Notes: generated by a model not told the origin, from the letters alone. A stretch of DNA of 14,219 bases from CAJXII01 sp965242915 (GCA_965242915.1 CBDETN010000001.1:1-14219), one strand, 5' to 3'. Positions 1 to 7,895 are shown, counted from the first letter of the stretch. Made by a program: numbers and translations.

Positions 1-2
1 TA

Positions 3-923
3 AACCTTGAAAATTGTTTATTTCTTGAAATAAAAGAACAATTAGGAACATTAAGTACCAAAGAAGAGAAACTAATAAAGATTTTAGACTTTGCTCAAAT
101 TGAAAAGAATGTAACAGTTGTAACGATTACAAATACACCAAAAGACAGAGAAGAGATAGCAAGAGCAATGATTGCTAAATCTGTTTACAATATGCAAACA
201 ACAAGAGATTTAATTGATAGACTTCATAGCGATAGAGTATTACGAGTAAAGATTAAGAAAGAAGAAAAGCCTAAAAATAAGGTCGGACGACCTAAGAAAG
301 GTGAAAAGAGAGAGCCTGTAAAACCAAAGATTTTAGAACTACAAAAAGAGATGAAAACTACTAAAAAGATGTTATCTTTAGTATCTACTGTTTGTGGTGT
401 TGGTGTCAAACAAAATTCTAAAGGTAACAGAGAGATTACAATAGGTGGTAAACTTCATATTAGTGCAGTAGATGGAGATATACCAATAGCAGCATTCTAT
501 TCAGGTGCAAATGTTCATGATAGTTCAGTAGCACTTCCACTTATCAATGAAACTGGTAAAAGAGTGATGTATCTTCGTGATTTACTTGATGCTTGGTATG
601 ACAGCGATATAATTAGAGAGTATTCTGAAAAACTAAATCATAAACCAATTATAGATATAAATCCCAAGAACTCAAAAGAATTAAAACAAAAGATTCAACT
701 TATCAAAGATGAAAAAGTAAAATTTGAATTTTTAAATTTACCTAAATCATCAGATGAACACCACTACAATCAAAGAAGTATGGTTGAAAGAGTAAATAAA
801 TATTTAAAAGATGACTTTGGATGTAATACAATTTATTATCAAGGAGCTACAAAAGTAGCTTCTGTTTTATCATTTGGAATTTTATCTGTTTGTATTCATC
901 AAAGTTTAAAACTCATTACATGA
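3..923 (+). pseudogene. IS1182/IS4-like DDE transposase, 5' end outside window, internal deletion likely
   Basis: The frame is open from the first bases of the window to a TGA at 921-923, so the true start lies upstream. The product would cut and join IS ends. Numbering from the internal ATG at 168, a lysine-rich GRPKKG linker is at about residues 40-45, the KLHISAVDGDIP block at 95-106, a second catalytic Asp in the LLDAWYDS block (about 141) and the catalytic Glu in MVERVN (about 207). The C-terminus FGILSVCIHQSLKLIT is the normal family end. In relatives as I remember them, some 55-65 residues lie between the LHSDRVLR block and the lysine-rich linker, including an HISRDST-like motif with the first catalytic Asp. 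Here the two blocks are joined directly near position 246, in frame. I infer a deletion and a dead enzyme. The exact IS family is uncertain. Confidence 0.65.
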
Positions 924-1311
924 CTTTTATTAAAAATAATAGAAAAATCTTCAATTTTATAGTCAAAATCATAAAGTATGGAGAAAAAATATGATTTTTT
1001 AAGAAATTTACTAAATTTAGTGTAAACTACGCAAAGAAAAATAAATAATCATTTTTTTAAAACTAAAAGTGATGAAAATAAAAAATTAGCTATTGAGTAT
1101 TATTGAATTTGCAAGTGGCTCACTTGTAAATATTTTATTTATGTAGTAATTTATAGTATATATGAAAACTCTTTAAAATTCAAAAAAATATTTTTTTTGC
1201 ACTATAACTCTAATCACACTAGCTTTTCCAGTATGCCAAGTACCTTCATTTAGTTCAATTTCAAGTTTTTCTACTTTATGTTTAAAACAGTTTGGAAAAC
1301 TATTAAAAAAA
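924..1311. other. AT-rich non-coding stretch
   Basis: No supported gene. It should contain the right end of the preceding IS, but that end cannot be placed because the left end is outside the window. It holds a perfect 12-bp palindrome (ACTAAATTTAGT, 1010-1021) and a hairpin at 1108-1130. On the minus strand about 1175-1290 there is a short open stretch with protein-like composition (it includes NEGTWHTGKASVIRV) that ends in TAA. It has no visible start and I do not recognise it; it could be the tail of a destroyed gene. Confidence 0.5.
1108..1130. repeat. Hairpin, 10-bp stem with 3-nt loop
   Basis: TTTGCAAGTG, loop GCT, then CACTTGTAAA. Nine of ten stem pairs match. There is no clean U-tract on either side, so it is a weak terminator candidate and could instead belong to an IS end. 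Confidence 0.45.
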
Positions 1312-1536
1312 ATGAAACAAGAAGATAGTTTGAATTCAATTTTTAATGAAGCTTATAAAAAAGAAAACTCAGTTTTACAAGGCTTAGATTTTTTAATAAA
1401 TAGAATACATAAAGTTGCAAATTATGAATCAAGAGGTTTCAACCTTTTAGTTTCAAAAGCTTTTAAAAAAGACAAACAAGGAAATATAAAAGAGCTTGGA
1501 AACTCACCATATAAAAGATGGGATATTACTTACTGA
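1312..1536 (+). CDS. Unrecognised small ORF, 74 codons
   Basis: ATG at 1312, TGA at 1534-1536. The product would be a lysine-rich soluble protein (about 8.5 kDa by length), with no membrane segment or signal peptide that I can see. The C-terminal half (ESRGFNLLVSKAFKKDKQGN, then SPYKRWDITY) has the composition of a genuine protein rather than random AT-rich sequence, but I recognise no family. There is no Shine-Dalgarno sequence in front of the ATG and the frame stays open upstream to about 1175. This may therefore be the 3' remnant of a longer gene cut by IS activity, not a functional small gene. Its stop lies just before sequence that probably belongs to the IS4 remnant downstream, so the natural C-terminus may also be lost. 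Confidence 0.3.
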   Translation: MKQEDSLNSIFNEAYKKENSVLQGLDFLINRIHKVANYESRGFNLLVSKAFKKDKQGNIKELGNSPYKRWDITY

Positions 1537-1582
1537 TGTTACGATAATCTAAATATCATAATTTACAGTAAATGTTACAGAA

Positions 1583-2048
1583 TTATCCACACTTTAATTC
1601 TCTAACTTTTTGATAAGCAACCTTTAGAGCTTCAATATATATTTTTTCTTTAATTGCAAAGTGATTCATTTTATAGTTCAAACGAAGTTTTTCTAGCTTG
1701 ATAAATGCACCTATAGTTAAGTTAATATGATTTCTTTGTGATAATTCAACCTTAGTTGGCGAATGTTCTATCTTTAAATTTTGTTTTAATGACTTGTGGT
1801 ATTCCTCTATTTTCCACCGTTTTTGATAGATTTCAAGTGTCTGTTGAAAGGATAAGTCTATATCTGATATAGCAACTCTAAATAGAACACAAAATATATT
1901 TATATTTTACTTCATTATTGAAATGTAAAATTTTCAGTTTATCTTGCATTATTTGTAAACATAGACTTTTTAATAAACTTTTGATATTCTTCACTTCATT
2001 TGTTTTGGGTTTTTGTGATTATCTCATATCCTAAAGGTATTGATATAC
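1583..2048 (-). pseudogene. IS4-superfamily transposase remnant (3' portion)
   Basis: Minus-strand reading gives the family C-terminal block with the catalytic Glu, IYQKRWKIEEYHKSLKQN, followed by KLEKLRLNYKMNHFA-like sequence and VRELKCG, then TAA at 1583-1585. Upstream (about 1907-2042) the similarity is broken by stops and frame changes: a piece reading SIPLGYEIITKTQNK ends in TGA, followed by a NNEVKYKYIL-like piece in another frame. Between that piece and LFRVAISDIDLSF a large part of the normal protein is missing. The 5' continuation lies beyond the IS481 insertion at 3139-3175. This is a decayed element that predates the IS481 insertion. The family assignment comes from the YQKRWKIEEYHKSLKQ motif. 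Confidence 0.75.
2043..2048. repeat. Target duplication ATATAC of IS481 copy 1 (partner 3139-3144)
   Basis: The same six bases, ATATAC, lie directly outside both ends of the element. Removing the element and one copy joins the flanking IS4 remnant without a break in frame, reading across the junction as NFQYTDDSG-ISIPLGYEII, which confirms the boundary. Confidence 0.85.
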
Positions 2049-3138
2049 TGTCAAGTTTCACCACGTTGTGCCATTTCAAAAGCAATATGTTGAAACACAT
2101 CTGGTAAAATCTTAAATATTTCAGGTTTCGTTTGAAACCAACTTTGAACTGCATCAAATGGAGTTCTAACTTTTAATTCTTTTTTTAAAGAACCATGTCT
2201 TCTATTGAAGTTGTAGTATATCAAAAATTTATTTAAATCTTTTTTAACATCATCAATATTGTCATACTCTTCTGCTTTAATTGTAGCATTTTTAATGTTC
2301 CGTTTACTCTTTCTGCCATTGCGTTAGTTTGAGGTGTGTATGGAGCTGTTAGCCTATGTTCTATCTCATCATCTTTACACTCTACATCAAACTTATGATT
2401 ACCACTTACAAAACCTTTTCCTCTTGCCCATTTGTCTGTGAACTCTAATCCATTATCTGTTAATATATGAGTTAGGTAAAATGGAAAAAACTCTTTACAT
2501 TCTTTTAGAAAAGATACTGCATTTGCTGCTGTCTTATTCTCATACACTTTATAGTAAAGTAGCCTTGTAGCCCTGTCTATTGCTACAAATAGGTAATATT
2601 TTTGCTTGTCAAACTTTGGTAAGTAAGTTACATCTATATGTAAATAACCAGGCTCATACTCTTTGAACTTTTTAGCTTTTTCTTTTTGCTCTTGTGGAAC
2701 TCTGTTTATATCAAAGGCTTTTAAAGTACGATAAACATTACTTCTATTTGCATTTGGAATAATATCAACGATTGTATCTGCTAAGTCATCTAACTCCATC
2801 CAAGTCATTGTTCTGACTACTTTAATTAACTCTTTTTCTAAAGGTGTTAGAGCATAATGGATTCTTTTTGGTCTTGAACTTTTATCATTTAAAAAATCTC
2901 TATTTTTATGCTTGGCGATAGTTTTAACATTCACATTATAATTATTTGCTAATTCAACATTTGTTAAATTAGATTGTTGTATTATTTCTCTTACATGTTG
3001 GTTTGTTCTGGCATTAGAGTGATAGACTTGTGGCATTTTTAAAATCCTTATTTGCTGTAAAGATTTTACAATTATGTTGTTAAGCTATCGCTTTCTTAAT
3101 TATGTAACTAGGCAACCATAACGTGGTGAAACTAGACA
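2049..3138 (-). mobile_element. IS481-type insertion sequence, copy 1 (1090 bp)
   Basis: Terminal inverted repeats of 19 bp with one mismatch: TGTCAAGTTTCACCACGTT at 2049-2067, and the complement of TGTCTAGTTTCACCACGTT at 3120-3138. It is flanked by a 6-bp duplication. One transposase frame fills nearly the whole element on the minus strand, and its inferred stop lies inside the left inverted repeat. A second, nearly identical copy in the opposite orientation starts at 13432. Confidence 0.88.
2051..3036 (-). pseudogene. IS481-type DDE transposase, frameshifted
   Basis: ATG at 3036 follows an AAGGA ribosome site in the sequence aaggattttaaaaatg. Residues about 10-50 form a helix-turn-helix region. 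The RNase H-like core has catalytic Asp in LHIDVTYLP (135), Asp in LTDNGLEF (194) and Glu in AERVNG (242). After Lys249 the frame breaks: the poly-A run (T5 at 2289-2293 on the plus strand) is one base short, and the present frame ends at 2233 with an unrelated tail. Adding one A restores NATIKAEEYDN, a YYNFNRRHGSL block and a C-terminus MAQRGET ending in TGA at 2051-2053, for about 328 residues, the usual family length. So this copy is either inactivated by a one-base deletion or mis-sequenced. Copy 2 ends before this site, so it cannot arbitrate. Confidence 0.85.
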
Positions 3139-3175
3139 ATATACCACTATCATCTGTATACTGAAAGTTTAACAT
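3139..3175 (-). pseudogene. IS4-superfamily remnant, short upstream piece
   Basis: Minus-strand reading gives MLNFQYTDDSG, which continues in frame into the larger remnant at 2048 and below once the IS481 element is removed. The rest of the N-terminal half is absent: beyond the IS30 element the sequence no longer looks like this transposase. It was either lost by deletion or replaced when the IS30 element arrived. Confidence 0.7.
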
Positions 3176-4330
3176 CCAAAATTTAAATCTGAAGTGCAAT
3201 TTTTAAAAATAAAAAAATAAAAATTGTAATGTTGGACTTGAAGAGGTTAAATGTTAAAATCTTTCTTCAATTCTAGCCACAGAATATAAGGAAGTAAAGA
3301 TTGAAATATAAACATTTAACCCAAGAAGAAAGGTATGATATTACAGCTTTAAAAAAGGCAAATTTTAATCAAAGATTTATAGCAAATGAACTAAAGGTAA
3401 GTGAATCTACAATTAGCAGGGAACTAAAAAGAAATAGCAGTAGCCAAAAACAAAGTTATAGTGCTATAAATGCTCATAAAGTTTCAGTAACAAGACGAAT
3501 ATATGCCTCAAAAAAGTCTAATTTAAAGATAGATATAAAATTGAAAAATATTATTAGAAAATATATAATAAAAGATTGGTCACCAGAGCAAATAGATAAA
3601 CGATTAAAAGAGGTTAATCTTGCAGATATATCCTATGTAAGTATTTACCTATTTATAGAACAAGATAAACACAAAGGCGGGGATTTATATACTCATCTTA
3701 GATTTCACCATACAGGACATAGAAGAGCCAAGTATGGAGCTAAACATAAGGGTAGGATTAAAGATAGAATCTCTATATCACAAAGAGAGCAGATAGTAGA
3801 TGATAAAAGTAGAGTTGGGGATTGGGAGATAGATACAATAGTAGGAGCAGGTAAACAAGGTACAATTACAACAGTAGTTGAAAGAGTAACATCGTTAGTA
3901 AGAATTTCAATCCCTACAACTAAAAAAGCAATTGATATTGAAAATGAAACAATAAGAATTTTAAAACCATTAAAAGATAAAATTTTTACAATTACATCTG
4001 ATAATTGATTAGAATTTACAAATCATCAAAATATATCAAAAGCTTTAGATTATGACCATTATTTTTGTCATCCATATTCTTCTTGGGAAAGAGGTTTAAA
4101 TGAGTACACAAATGGACTTATAAGAGAGTATATCCCTAAAGGAACCAGCTTTGAAAATATAACAATTGAGTATATAAAAATGATTGAAGATAAATTAAAT
4201 AATAGACCAAGAAAAGCTTTAAATTGGAAAACTCCAAATGAAGTCTTTTATGGTCTTGAAATGGCAGCTTAAGGTAAAAATTGGTATGATTTTTTTAATT
4301 TAAAAATTGCACTTCAGATTTAAATTTTGG
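3176..4330 (+). mobile_element. IS30-type insertion sequence (about 1155 bp)
   Basis: Ends share a perfect 32-bp inverted repeat, 3176-3207 and 4299-4330, with core AATCTGAAGTGCAATTTTT. The outermost CCAAAAT / ATTTTGG arms may be target rather than element: with the IS removed the site could read CCAAAATTTTGG, a perfect palindrome, and IS30 elements are known to favour palindromic targets. No unambiguous direct repeat can be assigned for this reason. Confidence 0.85.
3301..4272 (+). pseudogene. IS30-family transposase with in-frame TGA
   Basis: A TTG start at 3301 is preceded by AAGGAAG at 3288-3294, a good ribosome site. The N-terminus (LTQEERYDITALKK, then a helix-turn-helix with STISREL at about residues 36-42) is typical of the family and binds IS ends. 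The core has Asp178 in DWEIDTIVG and Asp234 in TSDN. The next codon, where the family has Gly of the DNG motif, is TGA (4006-4008), one base away from GGA. The frame then continues through LEFTNHQN, WERGLNEYTNGLIREY with the catalytic Glu about 33 residues after Asp234, and ends MAA with TAA at 4270-4272, 324 codons in all. Translation would stop right after the second catalytic Asp, so the enzyme should be dead unless the stop is suppressed. Confidence 0.9.
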
Positions 4331-4503
4331 GTTTTATAGAGAGAAGAAAGATCATAAATTTTTGTTTTATTAAAGCTAAATTTTTTATAAAATCTTATCA
4401 GATCTTTTAGTTTAAGTCTTATATTATCTAAAGATAAAGGGCTTAAGAGTATTTTTCTTTTATCTTTTAGATTTTTATCAATATAAAGTAGAATATTTTT
4501 CAT
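4300..4503 (-). CDS. Unrecognised ORF downstream of the original ovoA end, 67 codons
   Basis: The product would be a basic, Leu/Lys-rich protein (KNILLYIDKNLKDKRKILLS, later DLIRFYKKFSFNKTK). The composition is protein-like, but I recognise no family. There is no Shine-Dalgarno sequence before the ATG, and the frame is open about 10 codons further upstream. Its last ten or so codons come from the IS30 inverted repeat, so the natural 3' end has been replaced; with the IS30 removed, the frame would end a few codons after KTQNFGC. Before the IS256-type insertion it would have lain about 50 bp after ovoA in the same orientation. It may be a gene fragment. Confidence 0.3.
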   Translation of the reverse strand: MKNILLYIDKNLKDKRKILLSPLSLDNIRLKLKDLIRFYKKFSFNKTKIYDLSSLYKTQNLNLKCNF

Positions 4504-4558
4504 AAAATTTGTAGCTAAATATTTGTTTCTAAATTAATACAAGACTTTTATAAGTTCT

Positions 4559-4566
4559 AAAATACT
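4559..4566. repeat. Target duplication of the IS256-type element (partner 9907-9914)
   Basis: AAAATACT here and AAAATAAT at 9907-9914, 7 of 8 matching, immediately outside the two inverted repeats. Eight bases is the usual target duplication of IS256 elements. The two copies are now 5.3 kb apart because three other elements landed inside. Confidence 0.75.
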
Positions 4567-4597
4567 GACTTAATTAAAAATATGGGTGCATAATCTC

Positions 4598-5580
4598 CTA
4601 TTTTTTTTTATAGTTTACAAGATAATAATCCACTAAATTCAACTTCAAACTTTTACTCAAACCACGATGCAAACTAATCATATTTTTCATATGTGAGAAT
4701 ACTCCACCTTCGAGTGCATTTGTTGTATTTGATATTGTTAAATTCTTATGATTTTTATAGGTAAAAAGATAAGGAAGGTTAGTTCTTAAACTTCTATATG
4801 CAGCTCGAATTCTTGGATGAGTATAATGAAGTTTACCAGTGGTCTTTGAGATTGTTTTTTCATCTAAAAATACTTGATATTCATCATACCAATCATCTAA
4901 CTTTTGAGTTAAATTCTTTTGAGTAGTATGAGTTAATCTTGATACAATTTTCTTTAAATCTTTACTAGCCTCAAGTTTAGATTTCATAGTGATATATCTT
5001 TGTACAATCTTCTTTTGATGGAAGTGGCACATTTGTATTGGAATGTTATTAAAGGCTTTAGATAAGCCTCTCTTTCCATCGAGAGTAGTACTTGTGATTG
5101 TGTATCCTAAATTAAACAGCTCTTCTTTTAAATATCTATAGTCTTGAACTAGTTCACTTTGAATATGCTTCCAAATTAGTATCTCTTTTGTCTCAACATC
5201 CTTGAAAACTAAAGTACCAAGTTTATTTTTTCTTTTTCCATAAAAAGTTGCATCACATACTAAATTAACTGCTCTGGGATGATGCACTTTATAATCAACA
5301 ATATACTCATCTCTTTGCTTCATTATCCATGGAATAGATCTGTCATATTTAGCTGCAAGTTGTTTGAGGGTTTGTCGATGTAAAAAGTACACTTCAAAGA
5401 TAATCTTATGGAGTTGTTCTGGTCTTCTGTTAGAGCTAAATGAAGTTTTACAGTCTTTACAAAAGTACCTTTTAATACCTCTTCTTGAACCTCTGTTTTG
5501 AGTGTTATCAGATTGACAATTTATACATATTTTAGAGCTTTTTTACAATCATTTGTAAATAAACCTTTGTTTACTCCCAA
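4598..5580 (-). pseudogene. IS256-family transposase, zinc-ribbon variant, frameshifted near the N-terminus
   Basis: The main open frame runs from 5392 (ATG of MYFLHRQTLK) to TAG at 4598, but coding clearly starts further upstream. The minus strand at about 5400-5540 reads a zinc ribbon, CINC then FCKDC, joined in frame to the main ORF. Numbered from the 5392 ATG, catalytic residues are Asp47 (LVCDATFYG), Asp105 (TLDGKRGL) and Glu228 (NALEGGVFSHMK); CHFHQ at 122-126 is the C/H motif of IS256 enzymes. Just upstream of the ribbon (about 5535-5550) the frame is broken where a poly-A run is one A short; beyond it FTNDCKK-like coding continues to a possible TTG start at 5578-5580. Repaired length would be about 325-330 residues. 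It is either a decayed copy or a base-calling error. Confidence 0.75.
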
Positions 5581-5623
5581 TATACCATAGTTTAAACGAT
5601 GTTTTATGCACCCATTTTTTTAA

Positions 5624-5627
5624 TTTA
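5624..5627. repeat. Probable target duplication of IS5a, TTTA (partner TTAA 9900-9903)
   Basis: IS5-type elements often duplicate 4 bp of YTAR type. The right copy is TTAA and the left copy TTTA. Using TTAA to rejoin the IS256 inverted repeat gives a 26/27 match to its left repeat, so I infer one base change in the left copy. An exact 3-bp TTA duplication is the alternative. Confidence 0.55.
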
Positions 5628-6916
5628 GGGCATCTCTAAAAACTACCCAACCTAAGCAATTTAAAATCAAGATTTAGTTAAAATAGATATTAAATATCAC
5701 TCAAAAGGCTTTATAAATGCAAGGATTATTTGATTTAGAATTTCATGAGAGAAAAATAAAAGAATATCAACCACCACTAACAAAATTAGATAAAGTTGTA
5801 GATTGGAATATGTTTAGAGAACCAATAGAGAAGGCTTTATACGTAGAACCTAAAGGTGCTGGTGGTAGGCCACCATACGATAAGATAATGATGTTTAAAA
5901 TTTTAATATTACAAAAATACTATAATTTAAGTGATGAACAAACAGAATTTCAAATAAATGATAGAACATCATTCAAACAATTTTTAGAATTGAAAATTGG
6001 AGATAAAATACCTGATGAAAAAACTATTTGGCATTTCAAAGAACAGCTATCAAATAAGAATTTATCTTTAACATTATTTGAACTATTTACTAAACAACTT
6101 ATAAATAAAGGTATTATAGCAAAAGAGGGAAGTATGATAGATGCTTCATTTGTAGATGTTCCTAGACAAAGAAATTCTAAAGAAGATAACGCTGATATTA
6201 AAAAAGGTGCTATACCTTTAAAATTTGCCAGAAAAGATAACAATGGTAAACGAAGCAAGTTATGCCAAAAAGATACTGATGCAAGTTGGATGACTAAATC
6301 AAGTGAACGACACTATGGATATAAAGACCATATTAACGCAGATGAAAAAACTAAATTCATAACTAAATATAGTGTTACAAGTGCTGCTCCTCATGATTCT
6401 ACTGAAATTAAAAATATCATTGATGAAACAGATAATAAACTTCATGCAGATAGTGCTTACAGGAGTAAAGAGATAGAAGAATTTCTAGAAGATAAAAATT
6501 GCAAAAGCTTTGTGCATGAAAAAGGTTACAGAGGTAGTCCTTTAACAGATGAACAAAAAGATTCAAATAACATAAAATCTAAAATTAGAGCAAGAGTAGA
6601 ACATATATTTGGATTTATGACAAACTCTATGAATGATGCCTTACATATGAAGTCCATTGGGATAAAACGAATCAAGTCATCTATAGGATTTTTAAATCTT
6701 ACATATAATCTCTTTAGATATGAACAGTTAGTTAGATTGCAAAAAGTGAAAGTTATGTAAAAATATATGAAATCATAGAGATTTTACAAAAACTCACAAA
6801 GATCATTATAATTTTTAGTAGAATTTTATAGTAAATCAAGTTTCGCGTGTGATAAATTTTAAAAATTAAGTTAAAAATGATTTAAACAAATTAGAAAGTT
6901 GTTTTTAGAGGTTCCC
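5628..6916 (+). mobile_element. IS5-type insertion sequence a (1289 bp), structurally complete
   Basis: Ends are GGGCATCTCTAAAAAC (left) and the complement of GGGAACCTCTAAAAAC (right), matching at 13 of 16 positions. One intact transposase gene lies on the plus strand. It sits in the right inverted repeat of the IS256-type element. Confidence 0.85.
5717..6760 (+). CDS. IS5-family transposase (IS5a), intact
   Basis: 347 residues, full length for the family. The N-terminal DUF772-like region (about 45-120) contains GGRPPYDKIMMFKILILQ and YYNLSDEQTEFQINDR, the usual block before the catalytic core. The core has Asp142 (MIDASFVDVPRQRN), Asp245 (LHADSAYRS) and Glu295 (RARVEHIFGF), with the family Y/R/E spacing and a C-terminal LNLTYNLFRYEQL block. 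All DDE residues are present and there is no frame damage, so it is one of two transposases here that look active. The ATG at 5717 follows a purine-rich AAAAGG about 10 bp upstream. A TAAAAT at 5679-5684 is a possible -10 box. It is clearly related to, but different from, the IS5b enzyme at 8082, so these are two distinct elements of one subgroup. Confidence 0.93.
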   Translation: MQGLFDLEFHERKIKEYQPPLTKLDKVVDWNMFREPIEKALYVEPKGAGGRPPYDKIMMFKILILQKYYNLSDEQTEFQINDRTSFKQFLELKIGDKIPDEKTIWHFKEQLSNKNLSLTLFELFTKQLINKGIIAKEGSMIDASFVDVPRQRNSKEDNADIKKGAIPLKFARKDNNGKRSKLCQKDTDASWMTKSSERHYGYKDHINADEKTKFITKYSVTSAAPHDSTEIKNIIDETDNKLHADSAYRSKEIEEFLEDKNCKSFVHEKGYRGSPLTDEQKDSNNIKSKIRARVEHIFGFMTNSMNDALHMKSIGIKRIKSSIGFLNLTYNLFRYEQLVRLQKVKVM

Positions 6917-6917
6917 T
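6909..6917. repeat. Target duplication AGGTTCCCT of the IS4-type element (partner 9892-9900)
   Basis: An identical nine-base sequence directly abuts both 19-bp inverted repeats. Eight of the nine bases are the right tip of IS5a and the ninth is the first base of its flanking TTAA, so the IS4 element inserted one base outside IS5a. The copy at 9892-9899 is an orphan IS5a tip. Confidence 0.88.
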
Positions 6918-6993
6918 CCAACGCCATTAAGTTAAGGAATTAATTCATATTATTATAAGTCTAAAATATCAAACAGCACAAAGATAATTCATC

Positions 6994-7037
6994 AGAAAGC
7001 CTTATTTTATAGGCTTCTCAAGTAGTTTGTAACTACT
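6994..7037. repeat. Two hairpins in the leader of the IS4-type transposase
   Basis: AAGCCT (6997-7002) pairs with AGGCTT (7011-7016) over an 8-nt loop. AGTAGTT (7021-7027) pairs with AACTACT (7031-7037) over a 3-nt loop. They lie between the IS end and the transposase promoter. Such structures in IS leaders can limit transposase made from outside transcripts; that role is inference here. Confidence 0.5.
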
Positions 7038-7044
7038 ATTTAGA

Positions 7045-7050
7045 TATAAT
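7045..7050 (+). promoter_or_regulatory. Putative -10 box TATAAT of the IS4-type transposase
   Basis: A perfect TATAAT 27 bp before the ATG at 7077, preceded by AT-rich sequence without a clear -35 box, as is common in Campylobacterota. AGG at 7068-7070 is the likely ribosome site. Confidence 0.4.
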
Positions 7051-7076
7051 ATATACTTATATTAGTCAGGTTAAAT

Positions 7077-7895
7077 ATGTTAAAAAAAACTGTCAAGTTT
7101 TAGCAGTTTTTAGAGATAAACCAAAAGATGTTGTATTTATAAATAAACATAAAATTGGTATAAATAGTTTCACAAGAAATAGAAAGTTAGGATTCGATAA
7201 AATTATGACTGTGATAATGAAAAAAAGTAGTAAATCTTTACAAAATAGTTTAAATGATATGCAATTAGATTTAGGTGATGATTATACAATCACTAATAGT
7301 GCATATACACAAGCAAGAGCTAAATTAAATTATACAGCATTTGAAGAATATGCAAATATGTCAGCAGAAGTTTTTTATAGTGATGGTGAGTATCAAACTT
7401 TTAAAGACTTTAGACTATTAGCTATAGATGGTTCAGTAACAACTTTGCCAAATAGTGAAGATGTAAAAAAAGAATTTAATCCCATGAAAGTAAGATGTCA
7501 AATTAAAGATTATGCAAAAGATGTGGTACAAGCAAGAGTATCATGTGTATTTGATGTCTTAAATAATATAGCAATAGATGCATCAATTACTAATAAAAAT
7601 AAAAGTGATGATAATGATTTAGCAGCATATGATGAGAGAACTTTAGCTTACGGTCATTTAGAACATTGTGATGAAAATGATTTAACTACAATGGATAGAG
7701 GCTATATTGGCTTTGAACCATTTGCTAGAACATATAATAAAACAAATATATTGATTAGACTTAGAAAAAATATATTTACTAAAGCAAAATTCTTATTTGA
7801 CAAACATAGTGAACAAAAAGATGTTGTTTTAGATATTACACCAAATAAACAAACTAAACAAAAAATGAAAGATTTAGGATTGCCAACTAAATTAA
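7077..7895 (+). pseudogene. IS4-family transposase, 5' part (interrupted by IS5b)
   Basis: The best start is the ATG at 7077 with AGG 7 bp upstream, but it is followed by an A8 run (7082-7089) that puts it out of frame; nine As would give MLKKNCQVLAVFRDKPKDVV and join the long frame. The ATG at 7205 is internal: coding such as INKHKIGINSFTRNRKLGFD precedes it and matches IS4 N-termini. Numbered from 7205, catalytic Asp are at 75 (LAIDGSVTTLPN) and 164 (TTMDRGYIGF). After LPTK the frame runs into IS5b and ends early at 7936. Removing IS5b and one TTAA joins it exactly to the 3' part at 9294, reading PTKLKIRFIQVILDTG. Repaired, the protein would be about 460 residues. Confidence 0.85.
7892..7895. 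repeat. Target duplication TTAA of IS5b (partner 9290-9293)
   Basis: TTAA lies directly outside both IS5b ends and fits the YTAR target of IS5 elements. Excision with one copy restores the IS4 transposase codons without loss or gain. Confidence 0.88.

Noticed and set aside
224..409. Minus-strand 61-codon ORF.
   Set aside because: It lies wholly opposite the transposase coding frame at 3-923, with low-complexity composition and no start signals.
5950..6258. Minus-strand 102-codon ORF, and a similar one at 8288-8476.
   Set aside because: Both lie opposite the same region of the two IS5 transposase genes and are antisense shadows of conserved coding.
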